Below are positions 20,301 to 26,403 of a DNA stretch of 49,348 nt, piece after piece. The notes under the pieces were generated by a model. The model made no database searches, had not been told where the DNA came from, and worked only from the letters and a program-made list of their open reading frames with translations. Positions within the stretch are counted from its first letter, which is position 1. Each line of letters begins with the position of its first letter. Position numbers and translations under genes: made by a program. Source of the DNA: an uncultured Clostridia bacterium (GTDB lineage Bacteria; Bacillota; Clostridia; Christensenellales; UBA1242); contig CALWOV010000007.1 of the NCBI GenBank assembly GCA_944383275.1, forward strand, positions 1-49,348. Reading direction: 5' to 3'.

Positions 20301-20756
20301 GGAACACAATATAATGGACAAACTTTGAAAGTTCTTGTTTGGGACAACAACGAAGTTAAACAAATTAATTCATATGTTAGGGCTGGATATGCTTCAATAA
20401 CATTATCAGAACCTAAAATAGTTGCAGCAGTAACACCAGCAAATAATTCAACTTGGATTGCAATTTTAGCCATAGTTTTCGCAATTGTTATTTTCTTTGC
20501 TGTATTTATGCTGATTAATATAAAAAGTTTCCGAATAGGTTCACATAAAGAAAAATCAACAGATGCTGGAAACATTAATCTTAATGCAATTCCTGCAAGA
20601 AATAATTCTTGTAAGAAAAAAGTGAAAGCACCTACACCACAAGAATTAAAAGAAGAAAAAGAAAAAATATCAGACCCAATTGAAAAGCAAGAACAAGAAG
20701 AAAAAGCAAAAAAAGCCCGTGAAAAATTAGGCAAAGGTAAAAATCAAGTTGAATAA
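14328..20756 (+). CDS. Giant secreted surface protein: beta-helix, InlB-type repeats, GLUG repeats, C-terminal membrane anchor
   Basis: A 2,142-residue cell-surface protein. Order: a signal or anchor helix (about 12-34); a right-handed beta-helix with N.GGAI..NN rungs (about 60-320); three Listeria-Bacteroides/InlB B-type repeats ending in GW and W (about 354-567); then three GLUG blocks (about 582-837, 971-1314, 1417-1744). Each GLUG block opens with a PYVI..T.NL-like or FEISTKEQL-like segment and contains many GGIVG or GGIAG motifs. A beta region (about 1760-2035), one membrane helix (WIAILAIVFAIVIFF, about 2042-2064) and a Lys/Glu-rich cytoplasmic tail follow. No LPXTG motif is present. 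Likely an adhesin or stalk protein (inference). The start at 14328 has AAGGTG upstream; a TTG at 14286 is less likely. Monocistronic. Confidence 0.88.
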   Translation: MIKLKYVFNTTFYITILAILMFGCFLLMPTNNNQTLTSVNALSNEVWLGGVVTNVSSEKGSKSNPYQTFDEAKSAVAENGVILVNQTIEITDEQQFSIENGAIVKRADNFTRALFLINGGTLTLTNITIDGSNFFSSASLIEIVSGNLILNNNAILQNNYNAYNGGAINTSNNACSIEINNGASIINNTSRNLGGAIYAGNKTNLTINGGTISDNCANFGGALYLNKGSIIINGGNISNNTAKAFANSSPLGAGIYMNGNITINGNFVMENNVINNEEQDICTIIGNSFIVNCEINQPISVYLHQNSLGSSLLFSTTLSSSIEQLVLNLNILNNDLQTYIENNNLYVTKLYYLIYHANNGSSDKIEYNNITDGTTETIINNQFKNPSDYVFSGWSTTSDGQIRYNFGDLITINKNTDLYAIYTKNVTYDNNGGVGEISKPHNYSQSYTTSLGTEFSKTGYKLTGWQTSYGDIIDLGATINYTNLYLSNFTLTANWEINTYTINFDSDGGTPVSSQQVEYNKTANKVQATKLGYKFLGWWETDSYGNFIKQFDFSNPMPANNINLKAKWEALFNNSDTYATNNVFEISTKEQLNNLAKLVNTNAYGFNGEENIYYNTLNYKVIKDIDFENTKLIPIGISDYLFKGVFDGNKFLIKNAVINSTQTFGGFFGSTVNATIKNLILDNFTITANGYVGGIVGSANNTIIKNCVFDGTITQNENSTVGGIVAQATNGTRILKSLVDATLSADICGGIVGELVLGDCEGCVSIGQINGTTYAGGIVAKNQSSINACYVLAEVFGSTKGSIVALNDGNVNYCFYNKVISSLGGIAGLNYWQQSEGLTTGQMVSTDSFGFGFSNEFVNYEIDNSNCWLYLSNNEDTYYFPVINGLDIDYVLNKLKTTMLTVTFNLYDSDSGVSTWTQPVKSGEYALEPAEIIDMYLQWYLPNGTVWNFGFNEVTENISLIASTTDGKSYFAGGDGSQENPYVIETTANLINLANLINLSSTYSQYSNKYYILTNDLSFENNNFVCIGKESKKFTGCFDGQNHTINNINIDGSNYVGFIGWNDGTIKNLTLNDISINGNNYVGGLVGVNTGTIENVTINSASEYAVVGSSYVGGIAGVNKGKIINSTNNATIQGELYVGGIAGAIQNSESVIQHCINTNNIYAKSYCGGIVGYQYSGLVQSVFNMGQVNAKYAGGVVGYLQSGTSEICVNSAIIYGENYIGGLVGFIGNNGILKNGYSTNATQSLQNYGAICSNLNGIIENCYFVKNNYNKNATYNSQQLNEYGIADGLLLSSNGLSMALSNEFRTAILEDGSLAWSYQAPIQNKWFYPLPTTLKSKLIPIFYETDYIETTLFYPYENEINSVSIITKINLPTYKLQELYLSNTTSDNQVLKWYSDESKTQQVALVNSTYLWANSENAFSGQGTQENPYVIANKDDLMLLSSLINSDETNAYYKDKYYIIEQDIDLENAEFTPIGISTELCFSGTILGNNKTISNFQINLPYENNIALFGTLSNATIENLKISNCYINGNSNVASIGGYVSNSNIINCIVENSQINCNSQYCGGIAGYVISSNIENCASISCEIYSYQTVGGIAGAIFENSQIKSCIASGIVFANSQIGGLVGASTLSEIINSANFASVNGVENIGGIAGIIISSTNVNNCFNAGTVIFTDANNFSGSLIGKNTNSNVQNCYYNIEKNPNLKAVNNQDLIENNVCGYSTYIMTTSMFNDNTNYATFNNNGSTFYYPLPIKLAQYLQSETLYKILEINNGAGIQEINTQNGYVLSGKTYSFKAIFNTENSYIEDSLTVTYTVNDNESILTSENGIYTTPVVNSDAIIVLSADLEQHRITVKTNLNEIPTKYLLANDGEDFEIEFTLQDNYYISKVLIDGESVAFENNKITLPAVKESHTIEVEYQPEYTLVSKKDDNLNVIVEGENIRYDTKIVITELNSDNEIFNKFKENAEGNLLDVISVSITNDNHLAYKDTFKIYLYVGTQYNGQTLKVLVWDNNEVKQINSYVRAGYASITLSEPKIVAAVTPANNSTWIAILAIVFAIVIFFAVFMLINIKSFRIGSHKEKSTDAGNINLNAIPARNNSCKKKVKAPTPQELKEEKEKISDPIEKQEQEEKAKKAREKLGKGKNQVE

Positions 20757-20906
20757 TAATAGTGATTGAACCGTTTTTTTGCTTACATAATTTAAACAAA
20801 AAATTCCAACAAATATATAACATTCTTTATGTTTGGTTTGTTTTATAAAAACTAGATATTAAAATAAAAAGCGTAAAAATTATTAAAATAAAAATTTAAT
20901 ATAAAC

Positions 20907-20943
20907 AAAAACTTCTATGAGAATTAACTCATAGAAGTTTTTT
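20907..20943. terminator. Bidirectional terminator between the convergent genes at 20.8-20.9 kb
   Basis: A 15-bp perfect stem, AAAAACTTCTATGAG (20907-20921) with CTCATAGAAGTTTTT (20928-20942), has A and T runs at its ends. It overlaps the stop of the minus-strand gene. Confidence 0.9.
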
Positions 20944-21847
20944 ACATTTGAGAACAACTCATACTTGATACATAGCCATTATATCTTTCATTTGTTTCAT
21001 TAAAATCTTTTTTATAATATTTATATATTGATTCTACATTCTCTATAGCATCTTTTGTATAATTAACTGCTTCTTTTACAGAAATAACGAATGCTTTTGA
21101 ATTACTAAACGCATTTTCTAATTTATCTACAGAAGAATTATCTTGTGAATTATTTATGTCTGCAGCCATAACATTAAGATTGCTGTAAATTTTTGAAAGC
21201 TTTGATTGTAATTTGTCAACATCACCTTTTAATTCTTTGCAAGTTAAAATATATTTTCTATAACTATCAAGCTCTTTTTTGGTTTTTATTTGAAATGGTT
21301 CAACTGCTTTTTTATATTGAGAAACAGAATCTCCAAATTCAATTTTTTGTATTTCTATGTTTTTTCTAAAATCTTTTAAATATTTTTCTACTTCATCATT
21401 TTTCTCATCAAGGATTAAAAAGATTTCAGATATTTCAAAAAATTTACTTTGTATTTGTTTCTTAATTTCTATTGCTTGATGTGCTAAATGCCCCATTTGT
21501 TGAAGTTTTTTATCTTTAACACGAATTTCAGAATCACTTGCGATAGCTTCATCAATAATTTTCATAAATTGTAATGCTCTTATCTTTTTATCATCACTCA
21601 ATTGAGCTTCATCATATTCTATATTTAACTCTCCAACACCTTTGCTTTTCTTTGGTAATCTTTCCAATTCGCCAGAACCAATTTTCCTTGCAAAAATATT
21701 TGTTATAATTTCTTTATCTGTTTCAGAAAATTCTTGAATATCTTTATTACGATTTTTAGCATCTTTCTGAATTGCTTTTTTGAATTTTTGTTGTGTATCA
21801 GCTGCATAAAGTTTAAAATTTTTATTATTAGTTGTTGCTTTTTCCAT
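20942..21847 (-). CDS. Hypothetical coiled-coil protein, 301 residues
   Basis: No family recognised. The protein is rich in Lys, Glu, Asp and Ser, lacks a signal peptide and membrane helices, and is predicted mostly helical with heptad-like stretches at about 120-245 and 255-290. The N-terminal 70 residues are highly charged and may be disordered. It ends in SSMSCSQM, with a Cys four residues from the C-terminus. ATG 21847 has GGGGGAAA directly upstream. It is convergent with the giant surface-protein gene and divergent from thrS, so no operon partner hints at function. A structural or substrate-type cytoplasmic protein is possible, but this is a guess. Confidence 0.65.
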   Translation of the reverse strand: MEKATTNNKNFKLYAADTQQKFKKAIQKDAKNRNKDIQEFSETDKEIITNIFARKIGSGELERLPKKSKGVGELNIEYDEAQLSDDKKIRALQFMKIIDEAIASDSEIRVKDKKLQQMGHLAHQAIEIKKQIQSKFFEISEIFLILDEKNDEVEKYLKDFRKNIEIQKIEFGDSVSQYKKAVEPFQIKTKKELDSYRKYILTCKELKGDVDKLQSKLSKIYSNLNVMAADINNSQDNSSVDKLENAFSNSKAFVISVKEAVNYTKDAIENVESIYKYYKKDFNETNERYNGYVSSMSCSQM

Positions 21848-22032
21848 ATTTCCCCCAAAAAATGTGTGTAATATAATATTATCACAGAATATATGTTAAG
21901 TCAATATGTAATTTTTAAAATTCTATATTTTGTAACAATAAAACAGCCCCAAATAATAAAAATTATTTATAGCCTTATAGCGTAGCACAATACTAATATA
22001 GCACAATACAATATTAACTTTAACAGTTTTTA

Positions 22033-22061
22033 TTGACTATTAATTTAAATAGGTATATACT
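22033..22061 (+). promoter_or_regulatory. Sigma-A promoter of thrS
   Basis: TTGACT (22033-22038), a 17-bp spacer and TATACT (22056-22061). The leader is only about 55 nt long. Confidence 0.75.
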
Positions 22062-22067
22062 AATATT

Positions 22068-22100
22068 TAGTATTTTAAAAAACAAATTTAAAAAATACTA
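22068..22100 (+). promoter_or_regulatory. Leader hairpin in front of thrS
   Basis: TAGTATTTT (22068-22076) pairs with AAAATACTA (22092-22100), ending 10 bp before the GGAGG of thrS. It is too small for a T-box, and no T-box consensus is visible. It may tune translation or mRNA stability. Confidence 0.45.
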
Positions 22101-22123
22101 TTAAATCTTTGGAGGATAATTTT

Positions 22124-23863
22124 ATGAACGACATTAATTCAATAAGACACTCGTTGTCTCACATAATGGCATATGCTGTTATGAAACTTTACCCTGATGT
22201 TAAATTTGCAATAGGTCCAAGCATTGACACAGGATTTTATTATGATTTCGACCTTGGGCACTCTTTAACCACCGAAGATTTGAAAGTTATAGAAGATAAA
22301 ATGCACGAGATTTTAAAAGAAGATTTTGATTTTGAACAATCTTATATGAACAAAATTGAAGCAATGCAATTCTTTAAAAATCAACCTTATAAACTAGAAC
22401 TTATTGCTGGAATTGATGATGACAAAGTAAGCATTTATAAAAGTGGAGAATTTATTGACCTTTGTGCAGGCCCTCATGTTGAAAATTCAAAAATGTTAAG
22501 AAGTTGCGCTTTTAAACTTACAAGTGTTGCTGGTGCATATTGGAAAGGTGATGCAACAAAACCTATGCTTCAACGAATATATGCTGCTGCTTTTAAAGAC
22601 AAAGCAGAACTTAAACAATATTTATTTCAAGTTGAAGAAGCGAAAAAACGCGACCACCGAAAACTTGGTCCTGAACTTGATTTATTCTTTATTCACGATA
22701 CTGCACCTGGAATGCCATATTGGCTTCCAAAAGGGCTTAAACTTTTCAACACTTTGCTAGAATTTTGGCGTGAAGAACACGAAAAGCGTGGATACCACGA
22801 AATTTCTTGCCCACAACTTAACAGCAGAGAACTTTGGGAAATTTCTGGTCACTGGGCACATTATAAAGATGATATGTTCTGCGTTGAAGGAAATGAAAAT
22901 AAGCCATTTGCTTTAAAACCAATGAACTGCCCTAATGCTGTTTTAGTATATAAGCACAAAATAAGAAGTTATCGTGATTTACCTTTAAGACTTTCAGACT
23001 GTGATAAACTTCACAGACACGAAGCATCTGGAACTTTACACGGTTTACTTCGAGTTCAAAGTTTCACACAAGACGATTCTCATAACTTTATAAGACAAGA
23101 CCAGATTTCTGACGAAGTTAATGCTATCTTGGATATTGCCGACTTATTCTATCATATATTTGGATTAACTTATAAAGCAGTGCTTTCAACAAGACCAGAC
23201 GATTATATGGGCGAAATTGCTTTATGGGATAAAGCCGAAGCATCACTTAAAGAAATTATGATTAACAGATTTGGTAAAGAAAACTTTATTTTAAATGAAG
23301 GTGATGGTGCCTTCTATGGTCCAAAAATTGATATAATTATGAAAGATGCCCTTAATCGTGAATGGCAAATGGGAACAATTCAGTTAGACTTTCAACTTCC
23401 TTTAAATTTCAATCTTTCGTTTGCTAATGAAAAAGGAGAACTTGAAACTCCTGTCATTGTTCACAGAGTTATATATGGTTCATTTGAACGCTTTATTGGT
23501 CTTTTAATTGAACACTTTGCTGGCGCTTTCCCATTTTGGATATGCCCTGTTCAAGTTGGCATTGTTCCTGTTTCTGAGAATAATTTTGAATATGCAAAAA
23601 AAGTTGAACAACTTTTAAAAGATGCAAAGATTAACACCGAAATTAAACTTGGCGACTATGGTATGGGCAAAAAAGTTAACGAATTTAGAGTTGCAAAAGT
23701 TCCATATGTAGTTATAGTTGGTGATAAAGAATCAGAAGAAAACACTGTGTCTATTAAAATTCGTGGTGGCAAACAAGTTAATGATATAAAACTTGACAAT
23801 TTTATTAAAGAACTTGTTAAACTTAAACAATCAAAAGCACTTGAACTTAAAGAAGATTTTTAG
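22124..23863 (+). CDS. thrS: Threonyl-tRNA synthetase lacking the N-terminal TGS domain
   Basis: A 579-residue class II synthetase that charges tRNA-Thr. It starts directly in the editing domain, with the HSLSH motif (residues 10-14) and CAGPHV further on, the zinc-site residues that clear mischarged Ser-tRNA. The catalytic core follows, with KPMNCPN (zinc Cys), motif 2 LHRHEASGTLHGLLRVQSFTQ, QDDSH (zinc His) and VIVHRVIYGSFERF (zinc His and motif 3). The C-terminal anticodon-binding domain ends in the IKIRGGKQ region. The usual N-terminal TGS domain of about 60 residues is absent, and no open frame upstream could supply it. ATG 22124 has GGAGG 8 bp upstream; the TTG at 22109 overlaps that site. 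Promoter and leader hairpin are annotated separately. Confidence 0.97.
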   Translation: MNDINSIRHSLSHIMAYAVMKLYPDVKFAIGPSIDTGFYYDFDLGHSLTTEDLKVIEDKMHEILKEDFDFEQSYMNKIEAMQFFKNQPYKLELIAGIDDDKVSIYKSGEFIDLCAGPHVENSKMLRSCAFKLTSVAGAYWKGDATKPMLQRIYAAAFKDKAELKQYLFQVEEAKKRDHRKLGPELDLFFIHDTAPGMPYWLPKGLKLFNTLLEFWREEHEKRGYHEISCPQLNSRELWEISGHWAHYKDDMFCVEGNENKPFALKPMNCPNAVLVYKHKIRSYRDLPLRLSDCDKLHRHEASGTLHGLLRVQSFTQDDSHNFIRQDQISDEVNAILDIADLFYHIFGLTYKAVLSTRPDDYMGEIALWDKAEASLKEIMINRFGKENFILNEGDGAFYGPKIDIIMKDALNREWQMGTIQLDFQLPLNFNLSFANEKGELETPVIVHRVIYGSFERFIGLLIEHFAGAFPFWICPVQVGIVPVSENNFEYAKKVEQLLKDAKINTEIKLGDYGMGKKVNEFRVAKVPYVVIVGDKESEENTVSIKIRGGKQVNDIKLDNFIKELVKLKQSKALELKEDF

Positions 23864-23940
23864 TTTTATTATCATAATTAAATAATCATTAGTTTTCATA
23901 TAAATATCTAATTTATTTGCAAGCAAAACTTATGGTAATG

Positions 23941-24257
23941 TAAACTATGTGATGTTAAAATTTTACTAACATAAAATTTTAATAAATTCTAACGAATTTG
24001 CGTGCTTTGCCCACCATCACAGTTTGAATGAACATCAGTCTCACTCACATACTACTAATTTGTGCTTGGTTCGACTTCCGATAACATAAACTATGTGATG
24101 TTGTTTTGCTCACGATGTTCGCAAACCAATTTGCTAAACGCAAATCCGTTGTCCCAACGGCATCACTGTTTGAATTAACATCAGTTTTGCTTGAATATAC
24201 ACTCGCTTTGCTTCGTGTGCATTCAGATAAAACTTCCGATAATATAAACTATTAATA
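23941..24257. repeat. Alternating inverted-repeat array downstream of thrS
   Basis: Motif R, TAAACTATGTGATGTT, occurs at 23941 and 24087, with a decayed copy at 24245. Motif L, CATCACNGTTTGAAT followed by AACATCAGT, occurs at 24015 and 24161. L is the near reverse complement of R (a 2-nt bulge), so L and R alternate and every neighbouring pair can fold. R1-R2 and L1-L2 are both 146 bp apart. ACTTCCGATAA precedes R2 and R3 (24074, 24232). The spacers contain smaller stems such as CCGTTG-tcc-CAACGG and TTTGC-taaac-GCAAA. No transposase or ORF is present. Confidence 0.8.
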
Positions 24258-24377
24258 TTATTAATAATTAAAAATTATAAAGATAAAATTTATAAAATAA
24301 AAATTAATTAGAATATATTCAGTATTATTATGATAATATTTTTATAATAAATTAGATTAATATTTATAATATATAAT

Positions 24378-24405
24378 AAAAAATGCAACATAGTTGCATT
24401 TTTTT
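24378..24405 (+). terminator. Terminator, probably the displaced terminator of thrS
   Basis: ATGCAAC (24383-24389) pairs with GTTGCAT (24393-24399) around ATA, with A and T runs extending the stem. It lies about 515 bp behind the thrS stop and may also act on the minus strand. Confidence 0.7.
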
Positions 24406-24673
24406 GTTGTTTACTCACAATTTTTATAACTATATAGTTAATTTTGTTTAAATCTATTATTAAAATTAAATAATAACATTATTAGCAAAATAAGATAAAT
24501 CTGTATTAAAATACTATTTTAAACTTTTAATTTAATTTTATAATCTATATGATTCATTTTATTATAAAATATATTTTTAAAAAAATTATTTGAAATAGAC
24601 TAATATATATTTTATTAATATATTTTATTAATAATTTCATCTAAAAATAAATTATAATTTAAAAATGCTTTAA

Positions 24674-25192
24674 TTAATTTTTATTTTTATAATAATCTTC
24701 AAAAAATGGTCTAGCACTGTCGATTATCCAATTCAAATTTTCTTTAACATTTTTTCGTATTATTGTTGAACTTATATTGTAATTAACTCTATTCACATCT
24801 TGCAAACAATATTCACTATCTGGAAAGTATTGTTTATAGTATGGTGCATATCCAAGTTCACTTCCAAAAATAATATCAATATTTTCGCCAACAATTTTCT
24901 GAGTTCGCTCTGCCCACATTTTCCACCCTTCTGGATAACTTGGAATACCTGTTTCATCTTCTCCTAAAATGATTATATCTTTCTCGTTCTTAAGTTCTTT
25001 TTTCCACCAATTTATTTTTTGCTCCAACGTTATATACGGAATATTAGCATCACTGCATAATTTTTTCGTAACATTAGGTTCATAACCTATTACTAAATAT
25101 AACTTATCACATTTTTTCTTTGCTTCTAGTATTGCAAATTTATGTCCTTTGTGTGGTGGTAAAAATTTCCCAACAAAAAGCCCAATAACCAT
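24674..25192 (-). CDS. NadR-type nicotinamide-nucleotide adenylyltransferase
   Basis: A 172-residue nucleotidyltransferase. GKFLPPHKGH near the N-terminus is the (H/T)xGH nucleotide-binding motif, and ISSTIIRKN near residue 145 is the ISSTxxR-type motif. The middle resembles the N-terminal domain of enterobacterial NadR: YPEGWKMWAERTQ, a GSELGYAPYY segment and an aromatic C-terminus. It would join NMN and ATP into NAD. The NadR kinase domain and DNA-binding domain are absent, so it is a stand-alone enzyme. Other small cytidylyltransferase-like proteins are possible alternatives. ATG 25192 has AAAGGAG upstream. The downstream YkvI gene has its own terminator, so this gene is separately transcribed. 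Confidence 0.82.
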   Translation of the reverse strand: MVIGLFVGKFLPPHKGHKFAILEAKKKCDKLYLVIGYEPNVTKKLCSDANIPYITLEQKINWWKKELKNEKDIIILGEDETGIPSYPEGWKMWAERTQKIVGENIDIIFGSELGYAPYYKQYFPDSEYCLQDVNRVNYNISSTIIRKNVKENLNWIIDSARPFFEDYYKNKN

Positions 25193-25251
25193 ATTTTCTC
25201 CTTTGAATTTTTAAATTTAATAAAGTATTTAAAATCAAATTTAAGTTTAAC

Positions 25252-25288
25252 AAAAAAAGCATAAATTATCAATCAATTTATGCTTTTT
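25252..25288 (-). terminator. Terminator after the ykvI-like gene
   Basis: AAAAAGCATAAATT pairs with AATTTATGCTTTTT around a short loop, with T residues following on the minus strand. Confidence 0.85.
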
Positions 25289-25299
25289 ATTGTGTATTT

Positions 25300-26403
25300 T
25301 TAGGCTTTATCTGTTTTAACTTGAATTTGAGTTGGCTCGGGCTCTTTTTCAGTTTTTATAACCTTTTTATTATTGGCCTTTGCCAATATCGCAATATAAA
25401 TAAGCCCAACAATTCCAAATACAGGATAAACATAAGCAACAAAACTTGCAAATCCAAATCCAGACATTACCATTGCAAGTAAAGTTGCAGTTAGCGCAGC
25501 AAAAAATGTTCCACCAAAATAGGTTTTAAGCCAATTAGTAACTGTATAAAGCAAGGCTACTGCTGTGGTTAAAAGCCCAATCCAAACAACAATTAATACA
25601 AAGATAGAAAATGCATTTCCCATAGTTCCAGCAATCGCCACAAGTGGCATATCACTTGTTGTCCATTGTGGGTTTAAATTCAAAGTTACAGCCATTGCAA
25701 CTAATGAAAGTGTTAAAAATAACGCACCAATTAAACTTCCTCCAACAGTTTCAGATTTAGAATAGTCTTTTCCAAGTTTTGCAAATATAAATCCAGCAAA
25801 AAACATATTGCTAGAAATAAATAATATACAATAAACCAAACTTTCTACAACATTTATTAACTTGAAATTATTAACTTCAAGATATGTTTGTGGGTGGCTT
25901 ATACTTGCACAAAACACCACAACAAGAACAGCAAGCATAAGTGGAACAACAATTAAATTAACCTTTGTAATACCTTTAAAGCCAAAGCAAACAATAAGTA
26001 AAGTAATTATTGCTGTTGCCACACTTGCATAACGATAAATAGAATCGGGCACAACTATTTCAAATAAACTATTTGCGCCTGCAAACATAGAAGCAAGTAA
26101 AATTAAATTACAAAAAACCAATGCAAATTCACCTAATATTGCACCTTTCCCAAACATTGCTTTATTCATATCTTGCACACTTGAAACGCCCATTTTTCGA
26201 CCAAAATTCATAAATAACAAAGCACAAAGAAAAAATGTTATTGCCGCAACACCAATACTTATATACCCCATTGTTCCAAAAGAAGCAAAATAATACCAAG
26301 TTTCTTTTCCAGATGCAAAACCTGCCCCAACTAAAGTTCCAAACAAAACAGAAGCAATTAAAATCTGATTACAGAATTTTGCAAATAACGATTTTTGTTT
26401 CAT
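25300..26403 (-). CDS. ykvI: YkvI-family membrane protein, amino-acid-transporter-like
   Basis: A 367-residue integral membrane protein with about ten predicted helices. The first helix carries GTLVGAGFASGKE, the hallmark of the YkvI/COG3949 family, related to the LeuT-fold amino acid carriers, where this unwound segment binds substrate. The following FGRKMGVSSVQDMNK loop and later AGANSLFE and FAGFIFAKLG segments fit the family. The C-terminus is a short charged cytoplasmic tail. Substrate is unknown. ATG 26403 has AAAGGAG upstream and overlaps the TGA of the preceding TPR gene by 4 bp (ATGA), so the two are probably translationally coupled. Confidence 0.85.
   Translation of the reverse strand: MKQKSLFAKFCNQILIASVLFGTLVGAGFASGKETWYYFASFGTMGYISIGVAAITFFLCALLFMNFGRKMGVSSVQDMNKAMFGKGAILGEFALVFCNLILLASMFAGANSLFEIVVPDSIYRYASVATAIITLLIVCFGFKGITKVNLIVVPLMLAVLVVVFCASISHPQTYLEVNNFKLINVVESLVYCILFISSNMFFAGFIFAKLGKDYSKSETVGGSLIGALFLTLSLVAMAVTLNLNPQWTTSDMPLVAIAGTMGNAFSIFVLIVVWIGLLTTAVALLYTVTNWLKTYFGGTFFAALTATLLAMVMSGFGFASFVAYVYPVFGIVGLIYIAILAKANNKKVIKTEKEPEPTQIQVKTDKA

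Larger units (their letters stand above)
23864..24673. other. Long non-coding region with a repeat array, then AT-rich sequence and a terminator
   Basis: No protein-coding frame of note. 23941-24257 holds alternating inverted repeats (separate entry), less AT-rich than the flanks. 24260-24660 is very AT-rich apart from a terminator hairpin at 24378-24405. Confidence 0.8.

Noticed and set aside
21886..22123. T-box riboswitch before thrS
   Set aside because: The leader is too short and no AGGGTGGNACCGCG-like antiterminator motif is visible on either strand.
23941..24257. Possible CRISPR array
   Set aside because: Repeats alternate in orientation, differ in length and are only two or three in number with unequal spacers; no cas gene is near.
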